From: Azorinus chamasolen
Lineage: Eukaryota > Mollusca > Bivalvia > Cardiida > Solecurtidae
DNA: 64,000 nucleotides
Assembly: GCA_963576725.1 (NCBI GenBank)
Contig: OY755236.1
Location: 69,720,379 to 69,784,378, forward strand
Direction: 5' to 3'
The first letter of the stretch is position 1. Each line of letters opens with the position of its first letter. Shown here piece after piece: positions 1 through 11,206 of the stretch. The position numbers were made by a program, and so were the translations under genes. The notes under the pieces were generated by a model. That model made no database searches, was not told the DNA's origin, and saw nothing but the letters and a program-made list of their open reading frames with translations.

Positions 1-67
1 TGGCTGATGTTTGTGTTTCAGACTTATATAAGTGACTGTCCAGCTGCAATTTATTTAATGTATGTTT

Positions 68-445
68 AATTGGTTAGTGACGATCATGTCACCCACCATA
101 CTATGTTGATTTAAAAAAAATGGCTTTAACTGAACCTTGGCAATAAGTCAACTTCACAAAGTACTGTAATATTAATGTGAAATAAAAGTGTATTGGTTAG
201 CGATGTTCATGTCACCCACCATACTTCATTCAATTTCTTATAAACAAAATACTACAGTTAGTAATAAAATGTATATATATTAGCAATATATATATGTTAA
301 ATATTGTAATATAATGTGAAATAGTTGTGTATCATGGTTAGCGACGATCAAGTCATCCACCAATTTTTTACAAGTTGAATGTTGTAATTTATCTGTGAAA
401 TAGAACTTTGTGTATTGGTTAGCGACGATCATGTCACCCACCAAT
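68..445. repeat. Degenerate tandem repeat, four copies of a ~60-bp block
   Basis: The motif TTGGTTAGCGACGATCATGT, followed by CACCCACCA, occurs at about 70, 193, 333 and 414. Three copies are preceded by a shared TGTAAT...GTGAAATA segment, so the repeated block is about 60 bp with spacers of different length. The copies differ by a few substitutions. No coding capacity was seen. Confidence 0.75.
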
Positions 446-536
446 TTTTACAAGTAAAATAAGAAACTCATAATGCTGCACTTTGATGTTTAAATTATTG
501 ACATAGTCTAAATCACAAGACAGTAGATTAGCGATA

Positions 537-1077
537 TTAACCCTTTCCTCCATTGCCAGAAGGGTATTACATGTATAATGTAATACTGCTTAAAGCAAGC
601 TGAAATTAAGGTTTGGTAATGCTTAAAGCAAGATGACAAGAAACCAGAAAGCTCAAGGAGCTTTCTGCGTTACTTTTATCATGATTTAAGCTGCCATCAG
701 ATCTGTATTCACCATCATCAGTAAATATTAATTGTAAAAAATATAGTAAAGGTGTCATATGGTGTTAAATATGTAGAGTATTGGTTAAAATGGCAAGACA
801 AGCTGTGTGTTAGTTGTGGTATATTTGCATGTACACCAGGTACATTTAGGTGCATTGAGATAGAAACATGCAGAAAACAGAAGATATTGATAGAGCTGTT
901 GTGTTAGTAACCTAAATGACAATTGATGCTAATGATGGTGATGATAGACTTTGAAGCTACTGGATAGGTCAATAGGATAAGGACAATACTGTGTGCATGC
1001 ATTTATAAACATGTATTTATTAAAACATACAACATAATGTTTAGCTATTTCCTATTTAGCATGGAGGAAAGGGTTAA
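537..1077. mobile_element. MITE with TTAA ends and CCCTTTCCTCCAT termini
   Basis: The left end reads TTAA then CCCTTTCCTCCAT and the right end ATGGAGGAAAGGG then TTAA, so the element is bounded by TTAA duplications as in piggyBac-like elements (superfamily is inferred). It is about 530 bp. Inside, 580-690 holds a second hairpin family, including AGAAAGCTCAAGGAGCTTTC. Confidence 0.7.
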
Positions 1078-1129
1078 ACATTTGAACTATGTGTTTCACA
1101 TGCATACAGTATATCATAGGGGTAGTTAA

Positions 1130-1750
1130 AAGCAATTTTCGTTTGAAATCCCATGAATCAGAATCATTTTCATCATTAAAATTGTAATTAATAGCATCAT
1201 CATCATCAGCAGCAGCAACATCTTGCAGCGAAGAAGGACAACTTAAGTCATTCTGAACTGTCTTGCAAACAATGGAAAACCACTTGTAGTTAGCCAGTGA
1301 TCAGGATGAACTCCATCATACATATATGAACATAACTTCATATATAAGTAGATTTTCTACATTTTTTAGAATTTTGGGCATGCCTCCCTCGTTTTTTGTT
1401 TTTTTTTGTGCTTCTTTTCTGGATGCCTCTATCCAATCTGATTGTTGGTAGATTGTGCTGAGTGTTTATGGGTGATATTTTTGTATTTATATGTCTTATG
1501 TCTTCTTCTAAAGATTTGTGTTTAGTGTGTATTTCAGTGTCAGGGAATTGGCTTGAATGAAATTTGCTGTGCTTGTTTTTGAATTTTGTCTATTTCTGAA
1601 GTGATGCTGGTGGTATGCTCCCAACCTTTAAAGTTGTGATGTCTGTGTTAAATGATGTTGCTAAGTCTTCAAGTTGTTCAATTATGTTAAATTAACTTTC
1701 TGTGTAGAGTGGTTGTAATTAGAGAATATGTCTTCAAGGCTGTAGATCTA
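1130..1750 (-). pseudogene. Degenerate SGNH-hydrolase-like transposon protein remnant
   Basis: On the minus strand, broken frames give a lysine-rich stretch with IRHINTKIS and NLPTIRLDRG (about 1390-1510), then YDGVHPDHW at about 1297-1320. Next comes an acidic stretch with AAADDDDAINYNF and NDENDSDSWDF. The spacing of an 'I-N-x-x-N...' segment before a D-G-V-H-P motif resembles the SGNH-like C-terminal module I associate with invertebrate retroelement proteins, where the Asp and His of DGVH would be catalytic. Several frameshifts and stops are present, so it is not functional. The family call is tentative. Confidence 0.33.
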
Positions 1751-2295
1751 TGTCTGGGATGTTAGATGTGGTTGTGTGTGAGACAGACAGACAGAATGAT
1801 TTTTGTAAACCAGTAGGCCTATTTAAAGAAGTCAGACAGACAGGCTGATTTATGTAAAACAGTATCCATTTAAAGGAGGACAGAAAGACTACGAAACTTA
1901 CTAAATAAACAGTACACTGACAGACAGACCTGCAGACAGACAGACTATTCGGATAGAGTATTCGGAAAGAACAAGTCAGATTTCACAAACAATTCTACGT
2001 TGCCGTAGACCTAGTTCTTTATAAAATCTCAGTGATATACATTCGTTTGCATGTTTCACTCGCATATTTATTTAAGCAATCGGCATTTGTTTTAGTAGGT
2101 CAAATTTACGAAAACCGCTTACAGCGTCGAAAACACCCTACGCCGGGATAAATATCTAGATGTAGATCTAATTCAAATAATGTGATGTTTTGTATTGAGA
2201 ACTGATTCAAATGAAAAAAAAAATCAATGTCTAAATTACTCACATACAAAGTTATTGACAGTAGGAACCGGAAGAGTAACACAGCTGGGCCTTGT
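1751..2295. other. Non-coding stretch with decayed ACAG tetranucleotide repeats
   Basis: Runs of GACAGACAGACAG recur at about 1785, 1830 and 1918-1950, separated by diverged sequence. No gene or intact element is visible. Confidence 0.5.
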
Positions 2296-2302
2296 ATGTA
2301 TA

Positions 2303-2414
2303 GGTTAGAGCTTATAAACTGCAGTCTTCGAAAATAAGACGGCCGATAACGCGAGCGAAGCGAAGCGTTTTAGGCCGTCTTATTTTCGAAGACTGCAGTT
2401 TATAAGCTCTAACC
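2303..2414. repeat. 112-bp palindrome, 42-bp arms and 28-nt loop
   Basis: Arms 2303-2344 and 2373-2414 are perfect inverted repeats. The loop is CG-rich (GCGAGCGAAGCGAAGCG). Matching palindromes of the same length are at 25159-25270 and 27577-27688, always outside the body's TAGTGATTG terminus. Confidence 0.9.
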
Positions 2415-2738
2415 GATTTAGTGATTGTCCTACTTTTCAACAGGCTGAGTTTATAAGCCCCGCCCACTGAGCAATGACAAACTTGTATATAGTCACGTGA
2501 TTATGGTACATCTAAAACCCACATCCGTTTATGCAAAATACTCAGAAAACCCACCAATCAAACAAACGTCATCTTTGTTAATATTCTCGCGTGTTTATGT
2601 TTTGAAAATCCTACACAGTGAAACTGATTTCGCGCCTTTTTCTTGTAAACATTGCCATATTTGGCTTTGTCACGTATTCAAATATTCCCCGTCTATGCGT
2701 AAAACAGTTTGACACAATTTTCTGGAGGCAAAATAATA

Positions 2739-2813
2739 ATGGCTGACAACAATCTGTCGTTTGACCTGCTCTCTGGCACCGAGCTAGCAGACTTATTTAA
2801 CGAAGATTTGTAA
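2739..2813 (+). CDS. 24-codon ORF inside copy A, possible decayed first exon
   Basis: The ORF encodes a short acidic peptide beginning MADNNLSFDLLSG and ending with FNEDL. The copy at 26335-26391 keeps the same start and frame with conservative changes (MADNNVSFDLLSGNELAD, then stop). The ORF ends at GATTTGTAAGCC, which also looks like a splice donor and is where the MITE-like hairpin begins. It may be the start of a lost transposase or captured gene; it could equally be chance. Confidence 0.3.
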   Translation: MADNNLSFDLLSGTELADLFNEDL

Positions 2814-3435
2814 GCCGAGAAGACCCAGATCAGACAACCCCTATGCTGTCTAATCAGGGTCTACTCGGTTTACACAGATTTAAATCTTCACTGCTACCGA
2901 AACCCCATATATAAAAAAATAAGCTTATTAATATTAAACATTCATTATATTATTATCAGACTATTGAAATAATAATAATTACAAAATATTACAGGTTTGA
3001 TTGTTTATGTTTTGTTGAACGGATTACGGTTTCAAATACAGGTTTGCTCTTATTACCTGATTTATTTGCTTATTTACATTAGTCCTTTTTCAATATAATC
3101 CTGCTTCAACAGGTGGGATGTTTCGTGATTTATTTGTCCATTTTCTATTGGGTCTATAATTCTGCCTCTCAGTTGTTTGCAATTACATAGTCTTCCTCTC
3201 CACGTTTTACACAAGTGAACACGTGTACTTGTGTATACTCGTTCACGTGTCAATAACGTCATAACAGCAACTCGTTCGATTTGTCTTGTAGTGGGCGGAG
3301 TTTTGTTGCGCATGCGCACTGGAAGGTTTGTCTTCGAAAGTTAGAGTCGATTTTATAAAATTTATGAGGATTAGAGTATGCAAAATTTCAAAAATGCGGC
3401 TCGTTGATTGGATGGAAAAGTAGGGCAATCACTAA

Positions 3436-4260
3436 GTAAACAAAATGCACTGCAGACGACCACATCATGTGACCACAACTACGTCACTTACAAGGATAAA
3501 TACGTCATCAGATTTGACACACATACACTCGGCCTTTACCGCTAACTGGATCTCGGACGGAGATGTTTACCGAACGGAAAACATTAATTTTCTGGCAAAT
3601 AAACAGCGATTAAAATAGTTAAATCTAATCTATACCGAAACGAAATGCAATTTTCAATTTAGTAAGTTTTAGAATATCGATTTTCTTCGTAGACAAACGT
3701 TGTTTCGATTTGTGTGGACTGTCGGGTATTCAATCGTAACTACTCGTCATATTCCGTCAGAGTTAGGGATATAGGAATCACTCGGAACACACCGGTTATT
3801 TCCCTCCATGAATCACTCGGAACACACCGGTTATTTCCCTCCATGGTCTAAACCGGAAGTGAACATCAGCAGATCCGATTCCAGGTTAACAATGTACAGC
3901 CTACAAAACCAAAATTATATCTTACGCGTTACCATAGAGCTCACTTCGTTCGCAAGAATGGCCTTCGGCCATTCTTGCGAGCTGTGCTCGCTATAAAAAT
4001 AAGATTTTATCTGCTTACAAGACTTTGAAATATATAGCGACAAGGGATAAACACCTTGAAAAATTTGACCATACATGGTCAAAATATTATTTTTTATTTG
4101 AAGACAATCATGAAAAATAAACTACAAATATTCAATTTTTTTTTAAAAAGGCCCTGACAAATTAAAATAGATTAAAAAAAATACAATAATAAGCATAATA
4201 CCAGTTTATGATAAAATATTACGAGAGAACCCCAATCAAACACTCTTTTTCTCTTTCTCT
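3436..4260. other. Non-coding stretch with a 35-bp direct duplication and a hairpin
   Basis: A 35-bp unit beginning AATCACTCGGAACACACCGG is tandemly duplicated at 3776-3810 and 3811-3845. At about 3951-3977 is a perfect hairpin, GCAAGAATGGCC with a TTC loop. No gene is visible. Confidence 0.6.
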
Positions 4261-4495
4261 TCCCCCCCCCCCCCCCTTTCTCTTTTCATATTTCATAAAA
4301 CAAATTGTCTTAGACACTGTACTGACACAAAAGAGACATAATCTCCTCATATAGCATGTTTTTTTGTGTACAGTTTTAAACTTATAACAACTAGTCTATC
4401 AAATTGATTTTGTTAAATATATGAAAATTGTATGTAATTATGTATACTAACCATGATACATAAGCTACTAAAAAAACACTTTTGTAAGGTATGAT

Positions 4496-4526
<31 letters not shown>
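4261..4526. repeat. Homopolymer tracts: C run and long G run
   Basis: A run of about 14 C lies at 4263-4276 and a run of about 30 G at 4496-4525. An open frame starting at 4491 is produced by the G run and is not a gene. Confidence 0.85.
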
Positions 4527-5868
4527 CCTCTCCGACTTTCTCATACCTATGACGGGGAGAATAAAATATTTAAAAAAAAAAAAATAATACCCAATCAGTT
4601 AAACTTAAAAATCAATTCACTTCAAAACTTTTTAAGTATAGCATTGTCTTCAAATGTTAACCAGTATAGATCCAGGTTATATGCTATGCTTCTGTTCTCG
4701 ATCCTAATTGTTTGTAATATACTGTCAAAATCGTAAATAGGCATTGTGTGAAGGAATATCTACACTAATTAGTTGGGATTACACTATCTAGACCTACGAC
4801 GCATATTCAAACGTTAGTATTTGTATGTGTCTAAATCGTACAGTTTTGTAAGAAAATCATGTCTAAACCGTACAAAATAGATCGGGTCTAAACCGTTACC
4901 ACAACAGGCTAACCCGTACACTCGACATTTTTTCAACCCTCTCAAAAAGACAAAATGTAGATTTGTGCTTCAACTCAATGTTAATATCGGACTCAAATGC
5001 ATATTATACCCGCAGTGTTAGAAAAGGCTTAGCGTTGTTGGTAAGCTTACAATGAGACAAAATATGACCTCCTTCTCGATTCGATATCTGATTTCGGTTT
5101 CTGCATTGTTTACGGAAGATTTTGAGCCTTACGCACAGACATGAACCACTAATTAGGAGGTAAACCGCTGTTGACGAGCGTTATAATTCTGTGTTATGAC
5201 ACCAACTTAAGGACGGAAAGAAAAATCTACATTGTTTAAAAAGGGTAAAAATGTGATGCTTACCTTTCAGCCTCCTGTTCATCCACCATCTTGGAAAAGT
5301 CTAAACATTCGCGACTGTACAGCTTGCACCACAGTCCACAGTGTCTACTGTCTTACTTAATTCATGGCAAAGAAAAGGCTTGGCAATAATCAAACATTAA
5401 TAGTCTGAGAGTTTCTTCCATACAAAAATGCATCTTTTGACCCAGCAAACAGTGCAGATTCAGACCAGCTGCCATGTTTGTAAACACTGGCCAGACATCT
5501 GATCAGGGTCTACACTGTTTGTCACTCTTGATAATCAACATATTTTGTGCACTAACTTAACCGACCTTTGTAAACTGTAGATCCTAATATTTGTTAACAA
5601 TATATTTAGTCATGGGTACAGAGACAATGCATAAAAACAGGAATAAAGACTAAAGTAGAATATTGCAAACAGGGTAGATCCATGTTAGCCGCCTAGCTTG
5701 TAACAGGGAGATATACAATGTATAACATTTAATTGGCTAAAGCCTTCTGGAAGTATTGAGTCATCTCACTCATTATAGCTGTTATCCTTTTGAAACTTCG
5801 TGTCTGATCAGGATTTAGAAAATCATAAATACCTCATTTTTAAATAGGACATGATATTTGATGCCATT
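4527..5868. other. No recognisable gene or element
   Basis: Ordinary AT-rich sequence with stops in all frames; no repeat structure was recognised. Confidence 0.4.
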
Positions 5869-5956
5869 TGCCAGATAGCTCAGTTGGTAGAGCATCTCAT
5901 GAGATTTGTATAATAACACTCTTGGGGAGGTCTTGGGTTCGAGTCCCAATCTGGCA
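5869..5956 (+). tRNA. tRNA-like sequence (pseudogene or SINE head)
   Basis: The 88-nt sequence has a 7-bp acceptor stem (TGCCAGA with TCTGGCA), a D arm GCTC-AGTTGGTA-GAGC containing an A box, and a T arm TTGGG-TTCGAGT-CCCAA containing a B box. The segment between D and T arms is about 38 nt and does not fold into a normal 5-bp anticodon stem; it contains the palindrome ATCTCATGAGAT. I therefore cannot assign an anticodon. It is probably a tRNA-derived SINE head or pseudo-tRNA. Confidence 0.55.
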
Positions 5957-6839
5957 TAAAAATCAAATGTTAACTCTATTCTAAACTCTTTATTAATGAA
6001 ATTAAATGCCAAACTTCCCCTAAGACAAATTTAAAAATAACAGAGGATGTTTGAATTATGTTGTAATAGCAAAGTACTGTTAATGGTGGTACATGTTTGC
6101 ACTAGTGTCATCAGGGATGTTTACAACCGCGACAGTTGGTACTAATTATTTAATTGGTTATTTCTTTGATGATGTATCACTCAATTTAATGGCATGTATA
6201 ATCGGATTAATTTTAATTATGGATGAACATTTTTGGTTGAAAGTTATTGTTTTTTTACACAAATTTTCATCCCAAATGCAAGCAAGGTTCCAAACAGTTT
6301 GTATCTTGATAAGAAACTGGGTTACTCAACATATCATCTGGACCCAAAGTGTTTGCAAAAATAATCATTCATCCGCCAGCAACAGGCTTAAGGCTAACAT
6401 CTAACAACAACATTATGTCCTTATTTTTATTGGATTCATTTCTGCGTATTCATTTCAATCATATCACAATTGCCAATTACATATGGCTCCTACTGAATCT
6501 TCTCTGTTTACTTATGAAATAATATAGACACTCCTTGGCTTTTCATTTAGACATACAATTGAACTTTGCTATCGCGAATTGGATAATATACAGTATGAAA
6601 TGAATACTATTATGTCTAAAAACCTACAGGAGTTGTCAGCATTACTTTAGACCTGCAATAAGCTGTGAACTCAAGAAATTGTTCAGATTAGAAATTAAAT
6701 ATGTATGTGCTCGTGCCATTATAAAAGGTTGGATAATAGATATTCATGATGTCATTATTTCTTACATGAATATTTAACCTGAAAAGGGATAGGGGGTCCA
6801 GTGTGAAACTGAAAGTGTATAACTAGGGTCACCCGACTG

Positions 6840-7080
6840 AAATGGCTGCCGATTCAAGGCCCCTTTGTGATGAAACTGATGAATTTTGTTACTAAGGCCA
6901 TATGAGTAGTCCAAAACATTTAGACATTTTTTTGACATTACTTAAATATTATTTTTAAAAAAATATGACGTCACTTCCACTTTGTTATGTCCTGATGAAG
7001 ATCTAAATCGAAACATGTATGATGTTGGTTGTTACTTTACCCGATATTTAAATATTAGATAAAATAGGTTTGACTATTAT
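6840..7080 (+). repeat. Possible Penelope-like element 3' remnant with hammerhead-like core
   Basis: At 6988-7014 the sequence CCTGATGAAGATCTAAATC is followed by GAAAC, resembling a hammerhead-like core (CTGATGA, short stem, GAAA). A TGACGTCA site lies about 20 bp upstream. The combination parallels the sequence downstream of the intact Penelope-like ORF (18046-18225). No coding part remains. Confidence 0.35.
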
Positions 7081-7317
7081 ACAGTAATACGCGCCTTTTG
7101 ATGCCTCGCATCAATGATTTTCTTGTATCTCACTCAAATAAACAGGCTTTTCATCCGCTGTCATAGAATGAAGTACATCATATTTACCCATATTATGATC
7201 TAAGGAAGGCAACTGTTTTAGTACACAACATGAATGCTCTCCCTTAGACCATAAAATGCCCAATTAAGGCCAATTTACAAACTCGAGCGTCCAGGCCCAT
7301 GTTATTTATTTTTACAT

Positions 7318-7349
7318 TTATTATTATTATTATTGTTATTATTATTATC
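7318..7349. repeat. ATT microsatellite
   Basis: Imperfect run of TTATTATTATTATTGTTATT repeats. Confidence 0.7.
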
Positions 7350-8207
7350 AAAGGAACAGATAAAGATTAATTGAGTACTCCCCTTTGTTAAAGGTAATTG
7401 AGTATCAATGAAAACAAATTGAGTACATAAACTTCTGTATTCTCATTATGTACAATTTGAGAACATAGGAGACTGGTAAAAAACAAATTATCATAATGCA
7501 AATTAGTCTTCTGATTACTGTCATAGAAAATGCGTACAAGAACAAAATAGTCACATACATAAATAACCTATTTGATATTCGTAGGAGGCATATTTTTTCA
7601 TAAATATTCATGGAGGAAAGGGCTAACCTCGGCCTAAAAGCTGTTACAGTCAAAATGTCTTATGTGTCATACTCACAATGTTAGGAGCACTTGCCTGAAA
7701 CATTCTCAGATGTTTCGCCTTCATGTGCATCTTGAATGATGATTATGGCCCTTACTTAGAAAATTCTAAAAACTTCGTTTTCAATAGTTAATGTTCCTTT
7801 TCAGTAGATGCATACAAAGTGGATGGATCTAAAAATAGCCTATGGGGGATGGGTTAAGAAGTATCCATCTTCGTTTACCAGATCTGCAATATCCATGATT
7901 TGTTGTTGCTTGTAATGTTTGTTTGTTTATTCAATAAAATGTGTTGCCTCTGACCTTCACATGAGTTGTGTCAAATAGTTCATATCAATTTGTTACTGTA
8001 TAAAATCCAAGTATCTAGAACTTCTTTCCAAAATTGTTTTTATTTTGTGATTTTTTTTCTTTCTTTAAGACATCGGTTTATTGTATTATTTTTTTGGTTA
8101 AAAATGTGTGTAATCTGGAATATATTCTTCAAGAGTGCTAATCCATTTGTCATTATATTTTTCAAAGCTCTTCTTATCCATATAGTCCTTGAATTCTTGA
8201 AAAACCC

Positions 8208-8446
8208 TTAACCCTTTCCCTCATATAAATGTGTTTTACGCATTTGCAAGCAGAGTAGACGGCTCCTATTGCAACCGTCTGATCAGGGTCTGCTCTGCTT
8301 GCTCATGAAATTTGAAAGATCTTTATCTTTACTTTCCAAAATAACTACAATGTTCCAGCTTCCATTATCTAATTATAACTATTTAGTCCATGAGTATTCA
8401 GTAGGTATTAAAATTTGGAAGAAACATAGAACAGGGAAAGGGTTAA
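8208..8446 (+). mobile_element. TTAA hairpin MITE, type 1
   Basis: The element is bounded by TTAA, begins CCCTTTCCCTCATATAA and ends AGAACAGGGAAAGGG. The core palindrome is the GCAAACAGAGTAGAC...GTCTGCTCTGTTTGC type, here partly deleted. Type-1 copies carry the tail CCATGAATATTCAGTAGGTA (here with a G in place of one A). Confidence 0.85.
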
Positions 8447-8639
8447 CCCTTACAATGCTGAACTTTCAAATAGACTATTCCAAAATTCAAACAGGTCAAC
8501 CTTATGGTGAATAATTGGGGATTTTTCAAAAGAAAAGTGTAACATGACAAACGGTGCAGACCCCAGAGGAGCCCTTTCATCTGGGTCTACACTGTTTGCA
8601 TAGAACATTAATGACTCGTTTCCTGCATTATAAGGGTAA
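8443..8639 (+). mobile_element. TTAA MITE of a related family
   Basis: It shares the TTAA of the preceding MITE. Its ends are TTAACCCTTACAATGC and GCATTATAAGGGTAA. The centre has a hairpin-like GGTGCAGACCCC...GGGTCTACACTG arrangement. Confidence 0.6.
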
Positions 8640-8751
8640 CATTTTTGCATTGAAAACATTAAAATTTTATGAGCCATGTTTACAGTGTCTTTTCTTATAC
8701 ACTTTTATGCTTTTGCTTTCCACCATAAATTTATACGCCTTTCTACGCCTA

Positions 8752-9062
8752 TAATGACCACTTCTTGAAACCATTGTGATAAATAGAGCTTCAATAGGAG
8801 CAAATGCTCTATTTATCACAATACAGTATTTCGTGGGCTTGGTGCAAAACTATTCTAACCCCTTCACTTTGTGAAGGAGTTAGAATAGTTTTGCGCCAAG
8901 CCCTCGATTTGCTCCCATAGGAGCACATGCTCTATTTATCACAATGGTTTCAAACTACATATACAAAATTCTAAAGTTTTACATTTCTCTAGTAAATGCT
9001 CCTTTTGGGTAGATTCATTCAAAGAGGTTGAGTCTAAAAATAGCCTAAATACACACTGTCTC
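8752..9062. mobile_element. Fold-back MITE with a second palindrome nested inside
   Basis: The outer arms CTTGAAACCATTGTGATAAA (8764-8783) and TTTATCACAATGGTTTCAAA (8935-8954) are inverted. Between them, 8836-8903 is a separate near-perfect hairpin, GGGCTTGGTGCAAAACTATT with its inverse. The right part matches the TTAA-bounded family seen at 12991-13180 and 46736-47122. Confidence 0.7.
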
Positions 9063-9194
9063 TGTGACAAGTACACCTGTACTGAACACATGTATTACAG
9101 GTACAGAGAACTAGAGACAAGGGAAATTGGACAAACTGGTAGAGGTGAATTTTGAACTAGAGCACTCTTAGTCTGCTGGTATTAGTAAGTTTAA

Positions 9195-9390
9195 GTAACC
9201 CTTCGTAAATGCGCCTTTCTATGCCTTCGCAAACAGAGTAGACCTAGATCAGACGGCTTCTAAAGGACCAATGCTTATGAAATAATATAGATATGATTCT
9301 ACAGTGTCTGCCATTGCTAAAAAATTCATGTGTCTTGTGTGGGATTATAAAAATGTTTTTAATCTAATTAATATTCATGACATCATTGTA
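9195..9390 (+). mobile_element. TTAA hairpin MITE, type 2, 3' end lost
   Basis: It begins AACCCTTCGTAAATGCG and carries GCAAACAGAGTAGACCTAGA and the type-2 tail TTAATATTCATGACATCATT, then runs into the repeat at 9390 without its right terminus. The palindrome's right half is mostly deleted. Confidence 0.65.
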
Positions 9391-10172
9391 GTAAAAACTT
9401 TAAAATCTTCTGGTCCGAGACAGAAAAGCTTAGAGCTGTGATATTTGGTATGTAGCATCATCTGGTGAATCTTTACTAAGATTGTTTAAATTACCGGTAT
9501 GTCCCTGGGGTGGAACACGGCCACACCCTGGGGGTCACATGTTTTACATAGGATTATGTAGTAAAGACTTTAAAAATCTTCTTGTCTGAAACTAAAAGTC
9601 TTAGAACTGTGATGTTTGGTGTGTAGCATCATCTAGTAAATCTTTACCAAGATTGTTCAAATTTAGCCCCTAGGATAAAAAAAGGCTCTGCCTCGGGGTC
9701 ACAAATTTTACTGAAAACTAAAAATATTGTCAAATTCCGTAAGGTCTAGAGCTACCAAATTTGGTATGTTACTAAGCATCATCTGATGGACCTGTACTAA
9801 GATTGCTTGAAAATTGCCCCTGGGGTCAAACTGGCTCTACCCAGGAGGTCAAAAGTTTTACATAGTAAAACCTTAAAAAGCCTCTTGTCTGAGACCCATA
9901 GGCATAGCTATGTGGTATTTGTTTTGTAGTATTATCTAGTAGACCTCCTCAAAGATTATTCAAATTTTGCCCCAGAGTAAAAGGTGACCCAGTCCTTTGG
10001 GTTGTCAGTTTACATAGAGTTATGTAGTGAGGTTAATATGGTTGACGAGCTTTAATATAGAAAACATAGCAAACCAGGTGAGCGATACAGGGCCATCATG
10101 TTACATAGAAATACAGTGTATGCATAAGCCTATAGTAACCAGGTGAGCGATTTAGGGCCATCATGACCCTCT
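9390..10172 (+). repeat. 'AGGTGAGC...CTCTTGTT' repeat with internal ~140-bp tandem units
   Basis: At least four diverged units contain AAATCTTCTxGTCTGA, TTTGGTATGTAGCATCATCT and AAGATTGTTCAAATT. The 3' end reads AGGTGAGCGATTTAGGGCC followed by ATCATGACCCTCTTGTTT. The same ending occurs at about 59490-59512 and 60060-60100, so it is a family terminus. No protein coding is visible. Confidence 0.65.
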
Positions 10173-10764
10173 TGTTTATAGAGTGCCCATTCAATTGAAA
10201 GAAACGTAAGGGTTTGTGTTAAATTACATGGGTTGTTTTTTTAATCGATGAAAATGAAAGTAGGTTTAAATATAGAGAAAAACGAAGTAGGTTTAAATAT
10301 AGAGACTGTGAGTGTTTATTTCTACATTTTCTTTCCTCTTCAGCGATGATTTTTTAGGGACAGTGCTCATCCCGCTTCTGCTTCCAAGAGACACCTAAAT
10401 CCATTGTTTGATATCAAGAGGCGCATGCGCGAGGTGTTTGCTTATCTATATAGTACTCTGTCATATTTTTTTGACCGCAGGAACAAGAAGTACAGCGCGA
10501 TATATTTTAGAGTTTTGTTGTTGTTTCTCAACAGAAAATGATCACATAAAAAGCAAGACTGTTTAAATGGCATACTGAAGGGTACATTCAGTATTTTTTT
10601 TAATGCAAAGGCATTAAGGGACTTTATGAAGTTATGTCCCGGACAAAAACATTATTCTGAAAAGGACTAAGGGGAATAACACCCTCAGAAATTAATTTAG
10701 AGTTACAACCCTTGTTGACTGCACATCCTCTCATCACCCTCATAATGTGTATCAAGTCAATATC
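10173..10764. other. Non-coding stretch with a short tandem duplication
   Basis: A segment containing GTAGGTTTAAATATAGAGA is duplicated at about 10254-10310. Nothing else was recognised. Confidence 0.45.
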
Positions 10765-10956
10765 TTAACCCTTTCCCTCATATAAACACATTGTCACACA
10801 TTTGCAAACAGAGTAGACCCAGTTTGGACGGCTCCTATAGGAGCCGTCTAATCAAGGTCTGCTCAGTTTGCTAATGGAATTTGAGTAGAAATACTCTGCT
10901 TATCAGATTTCTATCCATTTATGTACATGTATTTCCAAAATGGCTTCGGATCTCCT
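10765..10956 (+). mobile_element. TTAA hairpin MITE, 3' truncated
   Basis: TTAA plus CCCTTTCCCTCATATAAAC, then a near-perfect palindrome centred on CTCCTATAGGAG (about 10834). The right terminus is missing, and the next MITE begins immediately. Confidence 0.8.
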
Positions 10957-11206
10957 CTAACCCTTTCCCTTATATAAGCGCCTTTTTCCACATCTGCAAA
11001 CAGAGTAGACCAAGATCAGACGGCTCCTATAGGAGCCGTCTGATCAGGGACTTCTCCGTTTGATTATGGTTTAATATAGGTCTGATTCTACAGCTTGTGC
11101 CTGAGACAACATGTCCTGTGTTCATTTGCCATTGTAAAAAAATAATCTCATTAATATTCATGCTGTCATTATTTATTACATGAATATACAACAGGGAAAG
11201 ATTTAA
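10957..11206 (+). mobile_element. TTAA hairpin MITE, type 2 tail
   Basis: It begins TAACCCTTTCCCTTATATAA. The palindrome is GACGGCTCCTATAGGAGCCG. It ends ACAGGGAAAGATTTAA. Confidence 0.85.

Larger units (their letters stand above)
2296..3435 (+). mobile_element. Hairpin-ended non-autonomous DNA transposon, copy A (~1.1 kb)
   Basis: The copy starts with TATGTATA and a 112-bp palindrome (2303-2414). The body then begins TTTAGTGATTGTCCTACTTT at 2417 and ends with the inverse GAAAAGTAGGGCAATCACTA at 3415-3434, a ~20-bp terminal inverted repeat. Related copies lie at 25151-27695 and 29540-29976. Inside are a short ORF (2739-2813), a hairpin like the core of the local TTAA MITE (about 2812-2880), and a GC-rich segment near 3295-3325 with GTGGGCGGAG and a palindrome TGCGCATGCGCA. 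No transposase is present. Confidence 0.75.

Noticed and set aside
4491..4736. 81-codon frame starting with a glycine run
   Set aside because: Product of a poly-G tract; the remainder has no recognisable domain.
5869..5956. Functional tRNA gene with assigned anticodon
   Set aside because: Acceptor, D and T arms are good, but the anticodon arm does not fold normally, so no isotype is given.
6093..6404. 103-codon membrane-like protein
   Set aside because: Hydrophobic start typical of AT-rich non-coding DNA; no family motif.
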